NCBI GenBank assembly: GCA_021209875.1
Contig: JAGYVD010000008.1
Span: 3,223,501-3,287,500 of the forward strand
Reading direction: 5' to 3'
DNA: 64,000 nt
DNA from: Rosellinia necatrix
Lineage: Eukaryota > Ascomycota > Sordariomycetes > Xylariales > Xylariaceae
Shown: positions 11,280-22,361 of the stretch, piece after piece
How the letters are laid out: every line of letters begins with the position of its first letter
Numbering within the stretch: the stretch's first letter is position 1
Position numbers and translations under genes: made by a program
Notes under the pieces: generated by a model
The model's input: the letters and a program-made list of their open reading frames with translations, nothing else
Told to the model about the DNA's origin: nothing
Databases searched by the model: none

Positions 11280-12047
11280 ATGCCCGGTTATACGCCACTC
11301 AGAGGCCGTAACAACAGAACATCTTCCTGGTCAACTTCAGGGGCTTCATCTGCCGCCACTACCACCACCACCTCAAATATAGCCGGCGTCAACACGCCAA
11401 GCCACACGACGACGACGACGACGACCACAGCGCGATCCATCGACGACAGCCCAGCCGGCCGCGACAGGCCGCCGCGCACCGCGGCCGCGCGCCCCTGCGC
11501 CCTCGCCTCCTTCATCAAGAGCCCGGCCACCTTCGTCGTCGGCTGCGTCCCGGAGCGCGGCGGGGTGTACGTGGTGCGCGAGATCGACACGGGCCGGGCG
11601 CTGGCGCTCGTGGACGGCCGGCTCACGCTCATATCGGACGCCGCCGGCGCCGGCGCCGGCGGCGGGAGGGGCGGCTGGGAATGGCACTACGAGGAGACGG
11701 ACGCCGGCTGGGCCGGCCTCCGCAACGCCGTCTCCGGCACCTACCTCGGCCACGACAACAGGGGCGGGTACGTCGCCCGCGCCGCCCGCATGCGCGACCG
11801 GGAGTACTTCGTCGTCCGCCCGCGCCGCCAGGGCGGCTACAGCCTCGCCGTGAAGCACTGGGACCGCTTCAAGCCCGTGGGCGTCGCGGCTGCCGCCGCG
11901 GCCGCGGACAAGGATAAGGATAAGGATAAGGCGGCGCCGAGGCTGGTCGACGCCCCCGGTTTCGAGGCGGCGACGAGGTGGGAGTTCGTGGAGGTCGATC
12001 GGACCGCCGATTCGCCCCCGGCCGAGGCAGACCAGTCTATCTCATGA
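11280..12047 (+). CDS. Hypothetical protein with fascin-like beta-trefoil fold
   Basis: This intronless 255-codon frame is strongly GC-biased at third positions. Residues 1-75 are low complexity (Ser/Thr runs, including a Thr tract from a CGA/ACG microsatellite). From about residue 80 the pattern is GRALALVDGRLTLI, a WEWHYEETDAGWAGLRN segment, VSGTYLGHDNRGGYV and GGYSLAVKHWDRFKPV, ending in TRWEFVEV. This spacing (G.YL..., W.W..., G..L....) is that of the fungal fascin-like/actin-crosslinking family of unknown function, named by recognition only. A (GATAAG)-type repeat near 11910 encodes a DKDKDKDK insert. The start is ATG 11280; the longer open frame upstream begins with TTG. Confidence 0.75.
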   Translation: MPGYTPLRGRNNRTSSWSTSGASSAATTTTTSNIAGVNTPSHTTTTTTTTARSIDDSPAGRDRPPRTAAARPCALASFIKSPATFVVGCVPERGGVYVVREIDTGRALALVDGRLTLISDAAGAGAGGGRGGWEWHYEETDAGWAGLRNAVSGTYLGHDNRGGYVARAARMRDREYFVVRPRRQGGYSLAVKHWDRFKPVGVAAAAAAADKDKDKDKAAPRLVDAPGFEAATRWEFVEVDRTADSPPAEADQSIS

Positions 12048-13788
12048 TCGAGGCCTCTCGCGAGCCGCGTTTGCGAATTCTGCTGCGATCCACGCGATCA
12101 CAACGGAATCAATGCGAGAGGGTTGACGTCGGATGTCGCCTCGGGCTTCGCATTCTGTTGGGCCGACACAGAGAAGTAGCTCAGAGTGGTATCTGTAGTG
12201 GTATATGTCACCGGCAGTAGAACATGGCCGTGGGGACTATGGGGCGTCAATTGCTTTGCTATCAGATGGGCAGTTGGGTGCAACAAACTATCCCGGAAGG
12301 GAAAACCGCTCGTTCAAGCTTCGTGCGACTCAACACTGCAGAGGTCTCGTGTTTTTTGTTCATTAATATTATATAACTAAATATTAAAATAAAACTGACC
12401 TTCAGATAGTAATGCACGCCATGAAATATAATAAGAGCATATTAGCTGAGACTGTTGCATAGATTCTTTATTAGTCTTGGCCGTGCAATACAGGGCTACA
12501 CCCCCCCAGCCACTGATGATTGTATCGGCACTATTATAGCTGTTCTATATGATAACCATGGTAGCTTTGGGCCCTCGAACAGGCTGCAAGTCCAGCCACG
12601 GGAACCTATCGGTGATTCCGACCTTTCTGTACAGCTGTCCAAGCTGCTTCATTTTGTCGGGGACAAGGCCGGTTGCTCTAATTATCATGTTGTCCCGGGT
12701 CGACCGGTGCCAGGATAAGCGCGAAATGACTGTTCAGTAAGAGTTTATTAGTTGCGTAGTCCAGGCAATACATCCGTTTCCCTGGAGACTCCTCGTATGC
12801 CCTCTCGTCGTCTAGGCTGTAATAGAACTCGATGGTGTCTTTCTTGTCGACCCCCGAGTCCAGTTGAAAAGGATTACTGGTTATCGGCTGTGAGGGATGT
12901 CTTAAATAGGATACTAGCGGCCTACTCTAGTAGACCCATGCCCTCGGCGCGTCGCCGTGCTCCCCCATTCCTTCCGACTGGTCCGAGGCCGCTCCCGAGG
13001 GAAGGGACGGATGAATTCCCTCACATCTCCACAACTCGCGATATGTCCATCACCATGGTCAAACAAAGGGTTATTGTGGAACTCGGTCTCGCATCGTGGA
13101 CATCGACGACGGATTGTGCTGTCGGTGTCGTCATGTAACTCGGCGTGTTGATGCCCTCTAGCTCTAGGGCCGTAGCAGCGGTAGAAATGATGACGAGGAC
13201 TGGAAGGAGGCACTATGCTTGGTGCTGCGATAATGCCATTCAATAGCACACGGATGATCTAGTTGGGTTTTGGCACGGGGAGTTGTAAATACGATCGGGA
13301 GGTAGGTATGTCGTATATGTAGATAAGATTAAGCGTGCGTTGGCTTTTTTTTTTAACTAAGTGGTAGGTTCGTCATTTGCGTTTAGGATGAGGCAATTTC
13401 ACAATGGCTCTTTCTAATCAAACAGAGCAGAATGTGCGGTGCATGCATCATATGTTGGTTTGCGAACGCCACGGGTGCCCTCGGTTGGTAAGCTTCGGTG
13501 CATCTTTGGATACCTCTGCGGCTGTGTTTCGATGACCACATTCTTTTATGTTGAACAGAGGCCTCGACTGTCATGGAGTCGGAGCATGTTTGTATTAGCA
13601 ACTACGTGTACATTATCACCGGAATAATAATATTGACGAGAATGCGCCCTTTCCCGTTGAGTGACTCGAGCTATCGTGATCTTTCCTTAACCTAATCGCC
13701 GACCATCCGTGTCATTCCCCATTTCAGATAAGGGCCAAAGTCGCAGTCTCTCCTAGTCCTATACCTCCATAGTAAGGCTGCATACCCT
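12048..13788. other. Spacer with possible decayed minus-strand gene
   Basis: No intact gene is visible. Minus-strand fragments with protein-like composition (about 13230-13040 and 12850-12540) are described separately. The remainder is AT-rich, with a T-run at about 13347. Confidence 0.5.
12536..13232 (-). pseudogene. Possible broken gene, unknown family
   Basis: Three minus-strand stretches look coding but do not join cleanly. One begins with an ATG near 13220, has an in-frame TAG eight codons later and then a hydrophobic LPVLVIISTAATA stretch, like a signal peptide. A second (about 12860-12720) reads DTIEFYYSLDDERAYEESPG and CLDYATNKLLLN. A third in another frame (about 12700-12540) reads ATGLVPDKMKQLGQLYRKVG and ITDRFPWLDLQPVRGPKATM before a stop. 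An unrecognised intron could join the last two. I do not recognise the family, and chance cannot be excluded. Confidence 0.3.
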
Positions 13789-16700
13789 TCACCGACGCGA
13801 TCCCCTAAACCACGGCACCGTCTGATCCGCCTCGAGCAACACAAGCGGAGCCTCATAGTCCCGTCCCCGCCTGACCCTACCCCCGAACCCCCGGGCCCCC
13901 TCCTCCTCCTCCTCCTCCTCCGCAGGCCAAACGATACCGTCGAACGCCGTATCCGACGACCAGACGCCCCTCCCCTCAACGCCGCCATCGTCACCACCAT
14001 TGATATCCTGCCCCCGCTGTCGCCGCAGCGCCGCGTACGCCGCGAACCCCGCGGGAGGCCCCGGCGGCACCGCCAGCCCCGTGATGGCGGCGAAGTCCCT
14101 CGCGCGCGCGCACTACGTGCACGTGCAGGATCCGCGAGCTCGCGACGTCCCAGCGCCGCGGGTCCGACGTGTCCGCGCGGATCTCCTGCACGATCGTCCC
14201 GCCGGCGCCGATGCCGAGCCCAGCGGCGGTGCCTTCGGCCGGGCGGAGCAGCACGAGGTCGAGAGTCGCTAAGACAGAACTCAGGTTCAAACTTTTTATA
14301 ATCGGCGGTCTTTTGACTTTGTTGAGGCAGAAGTCTGGGTGTTTGGGATGGTGTGTGTCAGCTCTTGTAGAAAGGGGGGTGTTGTCTTCTCTTTCTTGTG
14401 TATGTGTGGGAACTATGGACATACCATCAGGCAGACAGGCGTCGTCCTGCATGAGGATCTGCCGGTCGGTCGGGATCCCGAGCTCCTTTTCTATCTGCCC
14501 CTTCAGATCCGCGACATCGCTGCTGGACCCTTCGAATACGACTGCGCCGTGCAGTCGTACTCTTATCTGCGGCTGTGTGTTGCCGCCCCTTAGGCGGGGC
14601 ACGAGCCCGAAATCGGCATGCTGTATGTATTTGTTATTAGCTGCCCGTTCAAGGTAATTTATCGGGTTCCATGTCCTCACTGTCTTGATATTGTAGTGCC
14701 TCAGCGTGAACTCTAGCTAGTGCGTTAGTTATCGGCCAAACCCGTTGTTTGCTAGATGCTTCACGTTACCATCTTCGAGTTGTCTCTCCTGGTATACAAG
14801 CCTCTGCATGTTCACTGGTACGCTTGTTTTATCTTCGTAATGCTCCTTGACAGTCCGGATTGTGTCGTCTTTCATGAGTACGAGATCTACCGTTCGCCGA
14901 TAGAAGTCATTCGTGATCGTCAAAGTGACCATATCAGGGTGTCGGAAGACCTCTAGCTCCACTATGTTCGTAAGAGTTGGCCTACCTGGTGCTTCTTCTA
15001 GGAGGTCCCGTACGAGCTTTTGGCGTTGGTTCCGGTGCGACCGATCCTTTTTCAAATTTTTAATGTGAATCATATCCCCTTCGTGAAGACCCAATTCCTC
15101 CGGGGTTTTCAGGACATCATACGCCACTGCGTCGGCCGGCACGTTCTGGTAGGAGCTCAGGGGCCCCCCTGGCTTTAGTGGGCAGACATCTTGTGTATTC
15201 CCAGCGAATATGCGCTCGAGATTGAACTGCGGGATGATCTGGAGCTGGATCCCTCCTATCTCGTCTTTACCTGTCATTTGCCATTCAATTGTTGTTCCTT
15301 CTGCCGACTGCTCTGTCACATTATCGGCATCTACATTGCTGGAACTTTCATGCAAGTGTGGCGATGGCGGCTCACTCCGCTGCGGTTTTTGGACCGAGGT
15401 CGTTTTTACCGATACGAATTGCTTTACAAGACCAGGTCTAATAGCTATGCCATCCAGCCGGTCCTGATCGGGCACTATTATGTAGTCTTGTTTCCTGGGT
15501 ATCGTGGCCTCGTTTGCCTGACCATGTTCGTCGAAAAGGGTCCCTTCTCCAGATATCCCGTTCACGCCCCCTAGGAAAGGGCAGATGGCAAAAGTAGAAG
15601 AGTGGAAGCATTCAAAAGCCATGCACATGGCCTCTCTCTCTTTACGGAATATTGTTTTAGCTTCTTCCCGTAAATGTCACAATAGAATCATGTTCATGAA
15701 AAAATAGTAGTACTCACCATACATCGGAAGAAATAGGCCGCCTTGAGCCGCCACATCCGGGTGGAGTTTTTCCCTGTACAATTGCGTATCAAACAAGGGG
15801 AAAGTACCAAGCATAGGCGGGGTGAATTCTTTCGCCCCCCCAGTAATGCGTATCGTTCGCATAAACGATATCTGGAGCGACGAATCTCTGCCCTTTCCGA
15901 CTTTCACAGCATGTGATAGACCCGTGAGCTTCTGCATCGATTCGGGGTACTTGCAAATCTTTGCCTCGAGAGGATCTGGAAACAATTTGCTGAAGAACGC
16001 GGCAATTGATTGCCTTTTGTTGATCTTGAAGCCGGTCGGTCCTCCGTAGCAAGGACGACCGTCGGTAACCTGTACTGGCAGAGTGAAGCAATCTACCCAC
16101 GTTTCTTGGATTGGTGTATGACGGCCAGGGAAGTTAAATGCCGAGACAGGGTCCAAGTCTAAAGTTGGTTAGCAAGAGATAAATAACACTGAATATAAGG
16201 GAGGAGCATACCCAAGATTCGACTCCGAAGAAAAGGAAGTATCCTAGATACCTTAGCGGTATCTCGGACATTAAAGGAGACTCGAGAGGTCTTGGCCCGA
16301 AGCCAGTTAGTTCCGGATTTTGCCAGTATGATACCGCTAATTTGGATTTCTATCATAGCATCTTGGCTTGTAGGTTCCATTAATATTAAAGGCGTCTCCC
16401 ACTTTGGATCACCCTCGCTGTCGAGGAATATACCATTGCCATCTAGCGCGTTAGGATTATAAAGCAACGCGTCATTTTCGATCTGTTTTCCGGGTGGTAT
16501 TGGACTTCTGACAGCCTGCATCTGGGCGGATTTATAAGTTCAGATGCGACACACAATGGCAAAATTTCGTTTCATAACTTACTATTTCCTCGTTCAGTCT
16601 GTGGTCACCAGAGACTAGTTGGGTGTTGTTTCTTGGATCTGGAGCTGCAGTCAATTGGATAGTCTGCGAGGCCGAGTATTCTGAGTGCAGAGTTAGAAAA

Positions 16701-17953
16701 TAGCGATCTTGATTTGCTATATCATACAACCTAGTAGGATTTCTTACTTAAGGACGTCGTTTCCCCTGCACCAGACATAATAGCCTTAATACAGCCTTGC
16801 ACAAGGACGTAAGTTTGGTCCGCTGAAGAAGCATAACGGCATATGTTGCGGTGATGGGTGTTGACTGGGAATACCATTTCGTTGGGTAAACCTAGCTGGG
16901 CAGACTCTGGAGGAACAACCTAGAAACATTGCTGGCTTAGTCCGATGAAAGTTTATCCACTAGAGGTTGCTAAGTTGCTTACTAGGGTAGTTAATGGACG
17001 TTCTATCTGCAGCTCAGTGAAAGACATAATGCTCAAATCGGCAGCCCGTGGCAGGAATTGCTTGGAAATCTCTAGCAAGGATGAAGAATGAGTGCTAAGA
17101 TCTTTGATGAGATCAGCTCTCAGTATCTGCGTTCCGGTCATAAGTTGTATAACGTTTCTGAAGAATGAGGTCCAATCAACGATATTAGCACCACGGTGTG
17201 GTGTTCCCATAAACACTATACCAATCGCAGACGAGAGAATATCGCCATAGTGTTTATTATTTTCGTGGGCTAAGATGAGGGCCTAGAGGAAAACCAACAT
17301 AAGTAATTACTCATATAACAACGGTGTTCCGCGCAGAATCCAAGACCAACCTTCTTAACTACTATGCCCCCAAGGCTGTGGGCGACGAAAATTATTGGCC
17401 GGTTTTTGCCCTTTTATCCCCGCGTTAAACAATCTTTTGCCGTATGAAGCTAGACAGTTATTCGGGATAGAGTCCATTTACCTCTGGCGATCCCCGAAGC
17501 ATCCATAGCCGATTGAGCAGGTCGCGGGCAAAATCTTCCACTTTCCCCTTTGAGCGACTGAACAATAGGGCCGAGTCGTAGCCGAAAGACATAATCCGGG
17601 CATCCGGAAAGGCTTCTGGGAGAAAGTCCTCTAGCCATAGCTTACGACTCTGCTCATCCTCCCACGTCTCACGGACCTTGCCATTCAGGCCGTGTACAGC
17701 GACGATGCTGCGAGAAATTAGATTGAAGGTGCTTCTATAAGATTTTAAATGCTTACTCAACGGAAAATTGGTGGCCTTCCGGTGGTGCCGGGATGTCAGG
17801 AGGGGGATGCAAGATGAATAGTCCATGAGCATAGGATTCGGTGCGGACTTTTGGCTTTCGGGGCAGGGTGCTGGACGATCCAGCGGGCTCGGTATGGTTC
17901 TCATCCCTCACGAAATTTAGCCTCGACGCCAAGTTACGAACGGCTTTCTTCAT
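13789..17953 (-). CDS. Alpha/beta hydrolase fused to ubiquitin-like-domain protein (3' frameshift)
   Basis: Minus-strand exons are 17953-17757, 17707-17482, 17410-17351, 17282-16983, 16919-16748, 16680-16583, 16521-16212, 16158-15718, 15639-14770, 14712-14425 and 14268-13789. The first five encode a DUF676/PGAP1-like hydrolase: DIVAVHGLNG, the nucleophile elbow AHSLGG, FMGTPHRGAN and a late HHRNICRY carrying the likely catalytic His. The rest carries QGGLFLPMY, KQDYIIVPDQDRLDGIAIRP and two ubiquitin-like folds (LEDEFTLRHYNIK with RLRGG; then KELGIPTDRQILMQDDACLPD and ATLDLVLLRPAE). The hydrolase frame alone stops at 16731 and the next frame has no ATG until 16521. A 67-bp intron (16681-16747, GTAAGA...CTAAC...CAG) joins them in phase. 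In the last exon the frame must skip one base in the GC run at about 14101-14110; otherwise it ends at 13991 (1,079 residues instead of about 1,146). Target and role are unknown. Confidence 0.6.
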
Positions 17954-18478
17954 TTCAAGTAGAGGTCGATAGTGATAGGACTATAAGTAATTAGCCAGCC
18001 AGTAGGCAGCGCAACCCCCGACGGAGTAGTAGGATGATCAAGGTATTATATACAGACTCGAAAAGTAAATGTGAGCTGATAGCTACAATACAAGTACCTC
18101 CGAGAAAAGGTACCTATTATCACCTGTTATGCAGCTATGCCTCCAACAACCAGCCACCCGGCTATGCAGACATGAGGGCCGCTTTTGTGGGGTGAGGGGA
18201 ACTGAAGTCACAGTTTCTATCCCAAAACAGCGAAGAAATGGGGGCGAAAATGATAACAGGGCGTATTGGAACACTCGCTAGGAGTATTATAATCCTTGCT
18301 TGACATTTGAGAGGGGTTCAAGGACGACTTGTGGCAACGATGTTGAACATTCTAACCTCACTCACTCCTTCAAATGGCCTAATTTCCCTTATTTACATTT
18401 TATACCTGGCAAGCCTGACATAATGCACACTTTTGCAAGTACAATACCTCACCTTAACCCTCCTTCCTTCATACCACC
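17954..18478. other. Spacer between hydrolase fusion and acetamidase genes
   Basis: No gene was seen. It contains the promoter of the hydrolase gene and the 3' flank of the acetamidase gene. Confidence 0.6.
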
Positions 18479-19930
18479 CTAGCTTTCGACAGGCAAGGGG
18501 ACAAATATGTCCAACGGCAGCGCACACCCGATAGCATAGTTCGGCATATCAACAACCTCACACATGCGCAAATTTCCGGCTATGCTAACAAGCATGTAGG
18601 CTTCAGCCCTATTGAGCGCCTTTTCGGCCTCGAGCCAATCCATGACACCACGCACGGCCTTCCTCGCGGCCTCGCGGATATCACTGTCCACTAATGTATT
18701 GCGCGTCACGTCAGTTATCGCTATGCCAAACAAGACCCGGGAACGGGTCCAAAATAGCGGTGGGAACTACGGCGTATGGCCTTCGCCCAAAATCTCAAGT
18801 GTTTGGTTTATCCCTCCGAGTACTGCGTTGCCGAGAACAAGGGAAGCAAGCACGAAGAAAAATAACCGATAGGACGCCACTCACCACCGAGACACATGAA
18901 TTCGCCGTCCCCCTGGCTCAGAACGGCCGGGTCCCGCTTCGCGGTCAGCACCCAGGGGCTCTGCACCCACTTCTTCTCGCCCGCCTTCTCGACGGTGATG
19001 CGCACGGTGGCGCGCATGCGGGCCTCGATGGCGGTGCCGCAGACCTCGCCGTCGCCCTGGGCGGCGTGGCCGTCGCCGAGGCTGAGCAGGGCGCCCGGGA
19101 CCTCGACGGGGAGGTAGAGGGCGCTGCCGACGCCGGCCCAGCGGGTGTCGATGTTGCCGCCGGTGCGCGGCATGGGCGGGATGGTCGAGGGCTCGCCCGC
19201 GGCGGGCGCGAGGCCGACGAGGCCCAGGAACGGCCGGTAGGGGATCCGGATCTCCTCCTCCCCGGCGCTGGCGTCAGCGGCCCGGAATGCCATGTAGCCG
19301 CGGTCGACGACCCAGTCGTCGCGGCCCGGCGCGCCGAACTCGAAGATCTTGACCCCGCCGCCCGAGGGGAACCCGTCGCTCAGCAGCCCGAACCCCGGGA
19401 AGATCACGGTCCACCCGTAGTCCAGCAGCGGCTCGGCCGCCAGCAGCTCCACCCGCAGCACGTCGCCCGGCTCCGCGCCATCGACGTAGATCGGCCCGAG
19501 GCCCGGGTCCGCCTGCCCGACGTCGAAGTCGGCGATCGTGGTCCCCGCCGCCGCGTTTTCGCGCGTGACTTTTCCCATGTTAGCTTTGCGGGTCGCGCGG
19601 ATCCGCTTGGCGCCTGGCGCCTGTATACACACGCACCCTAGCCCCGGCGTGCATTTTGAGATGGAGAAACGGGGGAGATTGCAATTACACGGGAAAGGGG
19701 GTTAGGAGGGAGCGAAAGAGACAAGAGGAAACGAAAGAGAGAAGGACATCATGCAAAAGAGCAAGATGGAATCAAAGCATACCTTGGTTCCCACCGCCAT
19801 CGGGCAACTCCAGCGTAATCTCGGCCCCAGACGGCACGGTCAAGACCGGGGGGATCGATCGCGACCAGCGGAAGTGGGAATTGCCGGGATGGTTATGGAG
19901 GTGGAAGTGGGACTTCGTGGAAGATGCCAT
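18479..19930 (-). CDS. Acetamidase/formamidase (FmdA family)
   Basis: The predicted product is a 362-residue cytosolic amidase releasing ammonia from formamide or acetamide. Minus-strand exons are 19930-19783, 19583-18885 and 18720-18479; the total is divisible by three. Family blocks are HFHLHNHPGNSHFRW with the catalytic-site histidines at the N-terminus, PVLTVPSGAEITLELPDGGG, GPIYVDGAEPGDVLRVE, GDGHAAQGDGEVCGTAIE near the middle and EAARKAVRGVMDWLEAEKAL with AYMLVSIAGNLR near the end. Intron 2 (18721-18884, 164 bp) is chosen because a shorter splice (18823) puts an in-frame TAG at 18767-18769 and adds unaligned residues. Intron 1 (199 bp) is also long. The middle exon is very GC-rich. A nitrogen-source role is inferred from the family. 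Confidence 0.85.
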
Positions 19931-22361
19931 CCTTACATGCGGTCAAAAGGATATACTAGCCTAGAGCAGTTTGAAGGATCAATCACTTTTCTATATTCGC
20001 CAACTCTAACATCGTAAACCCTATTTAAAGCCTCTGTCGCTGTCTTCGTGCTTCGGAACTCGGATGTTTTGGGACGGGTAAGCCTTGGGGTGGTTCCGCC
20101 GAGATTTAGATAAGAGTCTATCCGAGTCGATAGTATTGATACTAGCTAGGTAATTCAATTGAATTCATGTCTCTTCGTAGCTAGTGAGTTATTCAATACC
20201 GACGGTTCCTTCGGTTTAGTAAAGGATTAGTTAAGTGCCGGCGAACAAGGTCGGGATGTGAAGCTATTGCGGGGTAATTACTTGCCATCTCTACCTCCCT
20301 ATTTAGACCAGACCACTGTCAATTTAGCTAATCTAGATATAATAGGTCAGGGTATGCATCCTGTGTACCCTGTTTACATTTATATTCTCCGATTTTGGGA
20401 CTCGTAACCTGATTTGTTAAGCTGTTCATGTTTTAGATCCAGGGCACAAGCGTAGATCAACACCTTAGTTACTCGGGACACGGAGACTGCCATGCTACCC
20501 TTCGAGCTAGCGGAAGCCTTTGTGCCCAGTTTCCAAAATTCAATGATTATATGGGAAGTGAGTTGGAGGAGAGGAGACCGGGAGACGATTAGGAAGAGAA
20601 TGTAATAGTCGGGAAGGAGAGCGATAATAGTTTAGCAATAGGTTCGGGTCAAGACAAACTGACTCGATCAGCATTATTGGATAGGAGATTCGCTTGGCTT
20701 GCTCTACCTCTACTTAATTCAGTAGTGAAACGACGATTCCGCACCAACTACATATTCCCGGCCCGTTATGGCACTTCGCATGATCCGAACCAGTATTTAG
20801 AGACTATATAATTATAGGCTGGGCGGCACAGCACCCCAATCCTATGTAACCTTATGATGCAATCCATCCACGCCATCAAAAAGGCTTGTTTACGGAACCC
20901 ACCAATAGCACGATGAAAATATAATGTCCGAAATGTGACTGCGTCGAAAGTCGACGCGAAACCTGGCTGACGGTGCCGAGTCGACTACCGGCCTTCATGT
21001 GCCAACCATGGCAACTTGCGGCAAGAGATGGTAAAAAAGCAATGAGATAATGAGACCCAGTTAGGATGAGATACACCCATAGTTAAAATGTAGAAACTTA
21101 TTGTAAGCGTTCTGACCAGTTTTCATTTCACTTCAATGTCCAATCTTATTCTATCAGGAGAACCCCATCAAGAGACCTTAGTAAGATTTTTGGAAGTTTA
21201 CCGTGGCTTCACCCAACATCGACGGACGAGTAACGTCACGCCCCCGCGAAACCCAAATCCTCTTACTTCACAGTTTGCGCGCTACGCACGGGCCCGTATG
21301 GGCATAAGGGGGCATAAGGCCGAACATATATTGAACGTCGCAGCCGTTAATATCGCACATGAGTCAACTGCGGCCGTCCCAGCCCTTGAGCCGAACGAAG
21401 AAGAGGAGGCATGACAAACGCCGCCGTAATCTCGACCTCGACGTGATTTCGTGATCCATTTTCGACCAATTACCACCTACGTACAGGCGTGTGTAGGTTT
21501 TGTGCCCCTCCCCACACACACGGCGATGGGAGGGAGAGGGATTCAGTCCTTGGCGGGTCGCATGATGGCCACGGGAGCAGCAAGCGAAAAAAAAAAAAAA
21601 ATAATAATAATAATAATAAAATAGGGGGCACTATATATGAGGGGGGACGGACTGACCCAACGATCAAATTAGCCGGCCGCGATTTAACTGGGCGTGATTT
21701 TAAGCGGAACGCGGGCGTCCGCACGCCTAGTGAATGATGCTCGAACCCCCCCCCCTGCGTGACTGACCGTGGGGACTTCGTCGCTTCTCCTTCCGGCATT
21801 TCCCCTTTCGGACGTGATCTTGCCGTCGCCCATCCCCCCTTCCCCTCTCCCTTCCCCGGTCTACGTCAGCGGACTGTGGGCAGGGCAGAATCGACAACTC
21901 GCAATTGGGTACCGCGTGCTCGGAATGGGCACTGGACAAGCCTTGGATGACCCTGGATCTGGCATGGTGTCTTCCCTGGCCTCGCTCTAACACCGCACTT
22001 GCTTGTACAGGCCTTCGAGCCCCACGCTGTCCAGGCCCTGGGTTCGCGGGCCGTGGAACGCCAGGAATCCGTGCGGGCCCCTCCGGAGGGGGGCGCTGCG
22101 AATGGTGGAAGAACAGCGGGTGGGTCGGGGGACGTCAGTCGGGCCGGGGACGGGTCGAGGAGGCGAGGCACGCGGTCGAAAGGGGGAGAGCGCGTGGAAG
22201 CGTCGGGTTGGGTGTCGTCTTGGGGATAGAAAAGCTTCATGCGTCGCTCGCCTCTCTGGGCTGGGGATGCTCCTGATGTGATAGCGTGCACTGGTCTACA
22301 GAGCTCGAAACACGCCTCCCTATCTCGAACCTGAACAGGCAAACTGATTCGTCGATTCACC
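19931..22361. other. AT-rich spacer upstream of the LPMO
   Basis: From 20.0 to 21.4 kb I see no gene; short frames have no family signature. A poly-A plus (AAT)n tract lies at 21588-21622. The last 600 bp before the LPMO are GC-rich and look like promoter/leader rather than coding. Confidence 0.55.
21588..21622. repeat. Poly-A followed by (AAT)n microsatellite
   Basis: An A-run of about 16 is followed by roughly seven AAT units. It resembles a retroposon-type tail or a simple slippage tract; no target-site duplication was identified. Confidence 0.8.

Noticed and set aside
13860..14000. GC-rich antisense frames opposite the last exon of the hydrolase-ubiquitin gene
   Set aside because: These are shadow frames caused by GC3 bias and CTC/GAG repeats on the coding strand.
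16681..16729. Separate start of the ubiquitin-like gene at 16729
   Set aside because: The codon there is TTG; no ATG is in frame before 16521, and a phased intron links the frame to the hydrolase exon.
18767..18769. In-frame TAG that would truncate the acetamidase
   Set aside because: It appears only if the acceptor at 18823 is used. The acceptor at 18721 gives the right phase, skips the stop and leaves a family-like spacing between MCLGG and EAARKAVRG.
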